NCBI RefSeq assembly: GCF_013184495.1
Contig: NZ_JAAOIY010000004.1
Location: forward strand, 62,001-126,000
Reading direction: 5' to 3'
From: Sporosarcina jiandibaonis
GTDB taxonomy: Bacteria > Bacillota > Bacilli > Bacillales_A > Planococcaceae
DNA: 64,000 nucleotides
This document shows, one piece after another, positions 63,387 to 64,000 of this stretch. The notes below the pieces were generated by a model that was given only the letters and a program-made list of their open reading frames with translations, had not been told where the DNA came from and ran no database searches. Position numbers and translations under genes: made by a program. Each line of letters starts with the position of its first letter. The stretch's first letter is position 1.

Positions 63387-64000
63387 AGGACCTTAAAAAA
63401 GATGAATATCTTCAGTTGCTAGATGAAATCGAGCCAGTAAAAAAGCACGGGAAAGTAATTCAAGTTATTGGCTTAACAATCGAGTCAAGAGGACCAAATG
63501 CGAAAATCGGTGAACTTTGTCTATTATACCCGAATCAATTCGAACCGCCAATTGAAGCTGAAGTTGTAGGCTTTAAAGAAAATAAAATATTACTTATGCC
63601 CTTAAGTGATCTATCCCAAATCGGACCAGGTTGTTTAGTTGTCGCAACTGGGTTTCCGCTTCAAATTAGAGTGGGTCCTTCGATCTTGGGAAAAGTTTTG
63701 GATGGAACGGGAAAACCATTGGATGAAAGCATACTTCCAAGAGGTTTGAAAAAGTATTCGACCGATAATACGCCGCCTAATCCATTGCAAAGACCTAGAA
63801 TTGTCCAGCCGTTGGAAGTTGGTGTACGAGCCATTGATGGATTGTTAACAGTAGGACAAGGACAACGAATTGGTGTTTTCGCAGGAAGCGGCGTCGGGAA
63901 AAGCACGTTAATGGGCATGATTGCTCGTAACACAGAAGCCGACATAAACGTCATTGCTTTAGTCGGGGAACGGGGCAGGGAAGTTCGTGATTTTATTGAG
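63383..64000 (+). CDS. fliI: Flagellar export ATPase FliI, N-terminal part
   Basis: Partial at the window end: 206 codons seen. TTG start overlaps the fliH stop (TTGA) and follows GAGGAGAGG. The visible part holds the beta-barrel domain (GKVIQVIGLTIESRGPNAKI near residues 23-42), the LGKVLDGTGKPLDE segment and the Walker A motif GSGVGKST (about residue 171), then LVGERGREV. It powers and orders substrate unfolding at the flagellar export gate. The catalytic C-terminal half is outside the window. Confidence 0.95.
   Translation, partial: MKDLKKDEYLQLLDEIEPVKKHGKVIQVIGLTIESRGPNAKIGELCLLYPNQFEPPIEAEVVGFKENKILLMPLSDLSQIGPGCLVVATGFPLQIRVGPSILGKVLDGTGKPLDESILPRGLKKYSTDNTPPNPLQRPRIVQPLEVGVRAIDGLLTVGQGQRIGVFAGSGVGKSTLMGMIARNTEADINVIALVGERGREVRDFIE

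Overview
The window looks like chromosome of a motile, endospore-forming, low-to-mid GC member of the Bacillales, most likely Planococcaceae (Sporosarcina-like). This is inferred from gene order and protein similarity to Bacillus and Listeria; no rRNA is present to confirm it. Evidence: sporulation genes spoIIR, spoIID, spoIIQ and spoIIID; the Listeria-like order glyA-upp-mnaA-atpI; the Bacillus-type atp operon; and a Bacillus-type flagellar gene set. No tRNA, rRNA, prophage, insertion sequence or CRISPR array was seen.

Layout. 1-8605: housekeeping block prfA(partial)-prmC-spoIIR-ywlC/tsaC-mntP-like-ywlE, then rpiB-ywlG-glyA, then upp-mnaA. A cluster of DnaA boxes covers the start of ywlC. 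8606-16731: an 800-bp non-coding gap (terminator, periodic repeat, mobile-like repeat, promoter, structured leader), then atpI-B-E-F-H-A-G-D-C and ywzB. 17093-23236: murAA, spoIID, spoIIQ, spoIIID, mbl, an EpuA-like membrane protein, fabZ and a low-complexity lipoprotein. 23533-32561: ywpF and the SNF2/SWIM pair ywqA-ywqB on the minus strand, with ssb, an IDEAL-domain gene, a 36-residue membrane peptide gene and a membrane protein/HlyD-like pair around them. 32844-45455: accessory region with two tandem Vpr-like secreted serine proteases, a NERD/zinc-ribbon protein, and an overlapping ywrD-yhdT-panF operon. 45472-64000: flagellar region: fliW-csrA-hag, a FlgJ-like glucosaminidase, flaG-fliD-fliT-fliS-motA-motB-fliL, yvyF-flgM-flgN-flgK-flgL, flhO-flhP on the minus strand, then flgB-flgC-fliE-fliF-fliG-fliH-fliI (cut by the window end).

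Regulation visible in sequence: near-consensus sigma-D promoters before hag, flaG and yvyF; a CsrA-type leader on hag beside fliW-csrA; a class I cyclic-di-GMP riboswitch with terminator and alternative antiterminator in front of flgB; candidate sigma-F promoters for spoIIR and spoIIQ and a strong sigma-E promoter for spoIIID; a sigma-A promoter for atp.

The most unexplained structure is a set of six intergenic arrays of short degenerate repeats with a strict 20-21 bp pitch (two DNA turns). Three have the core AAACGACYAA (18472, 23300, 36529), two have GCGCATAAA (40518, 41934, bracketing the NERD gene), and one has ACGCAAC (8708). Every one begins shortly downstream of an intrinsic terminator. 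A second family of intergenic elements with GTTGATT/AATCAAC ends (48109-48326, 8771-8876, and a mini copy at 4113-4152) also sits after terminators.
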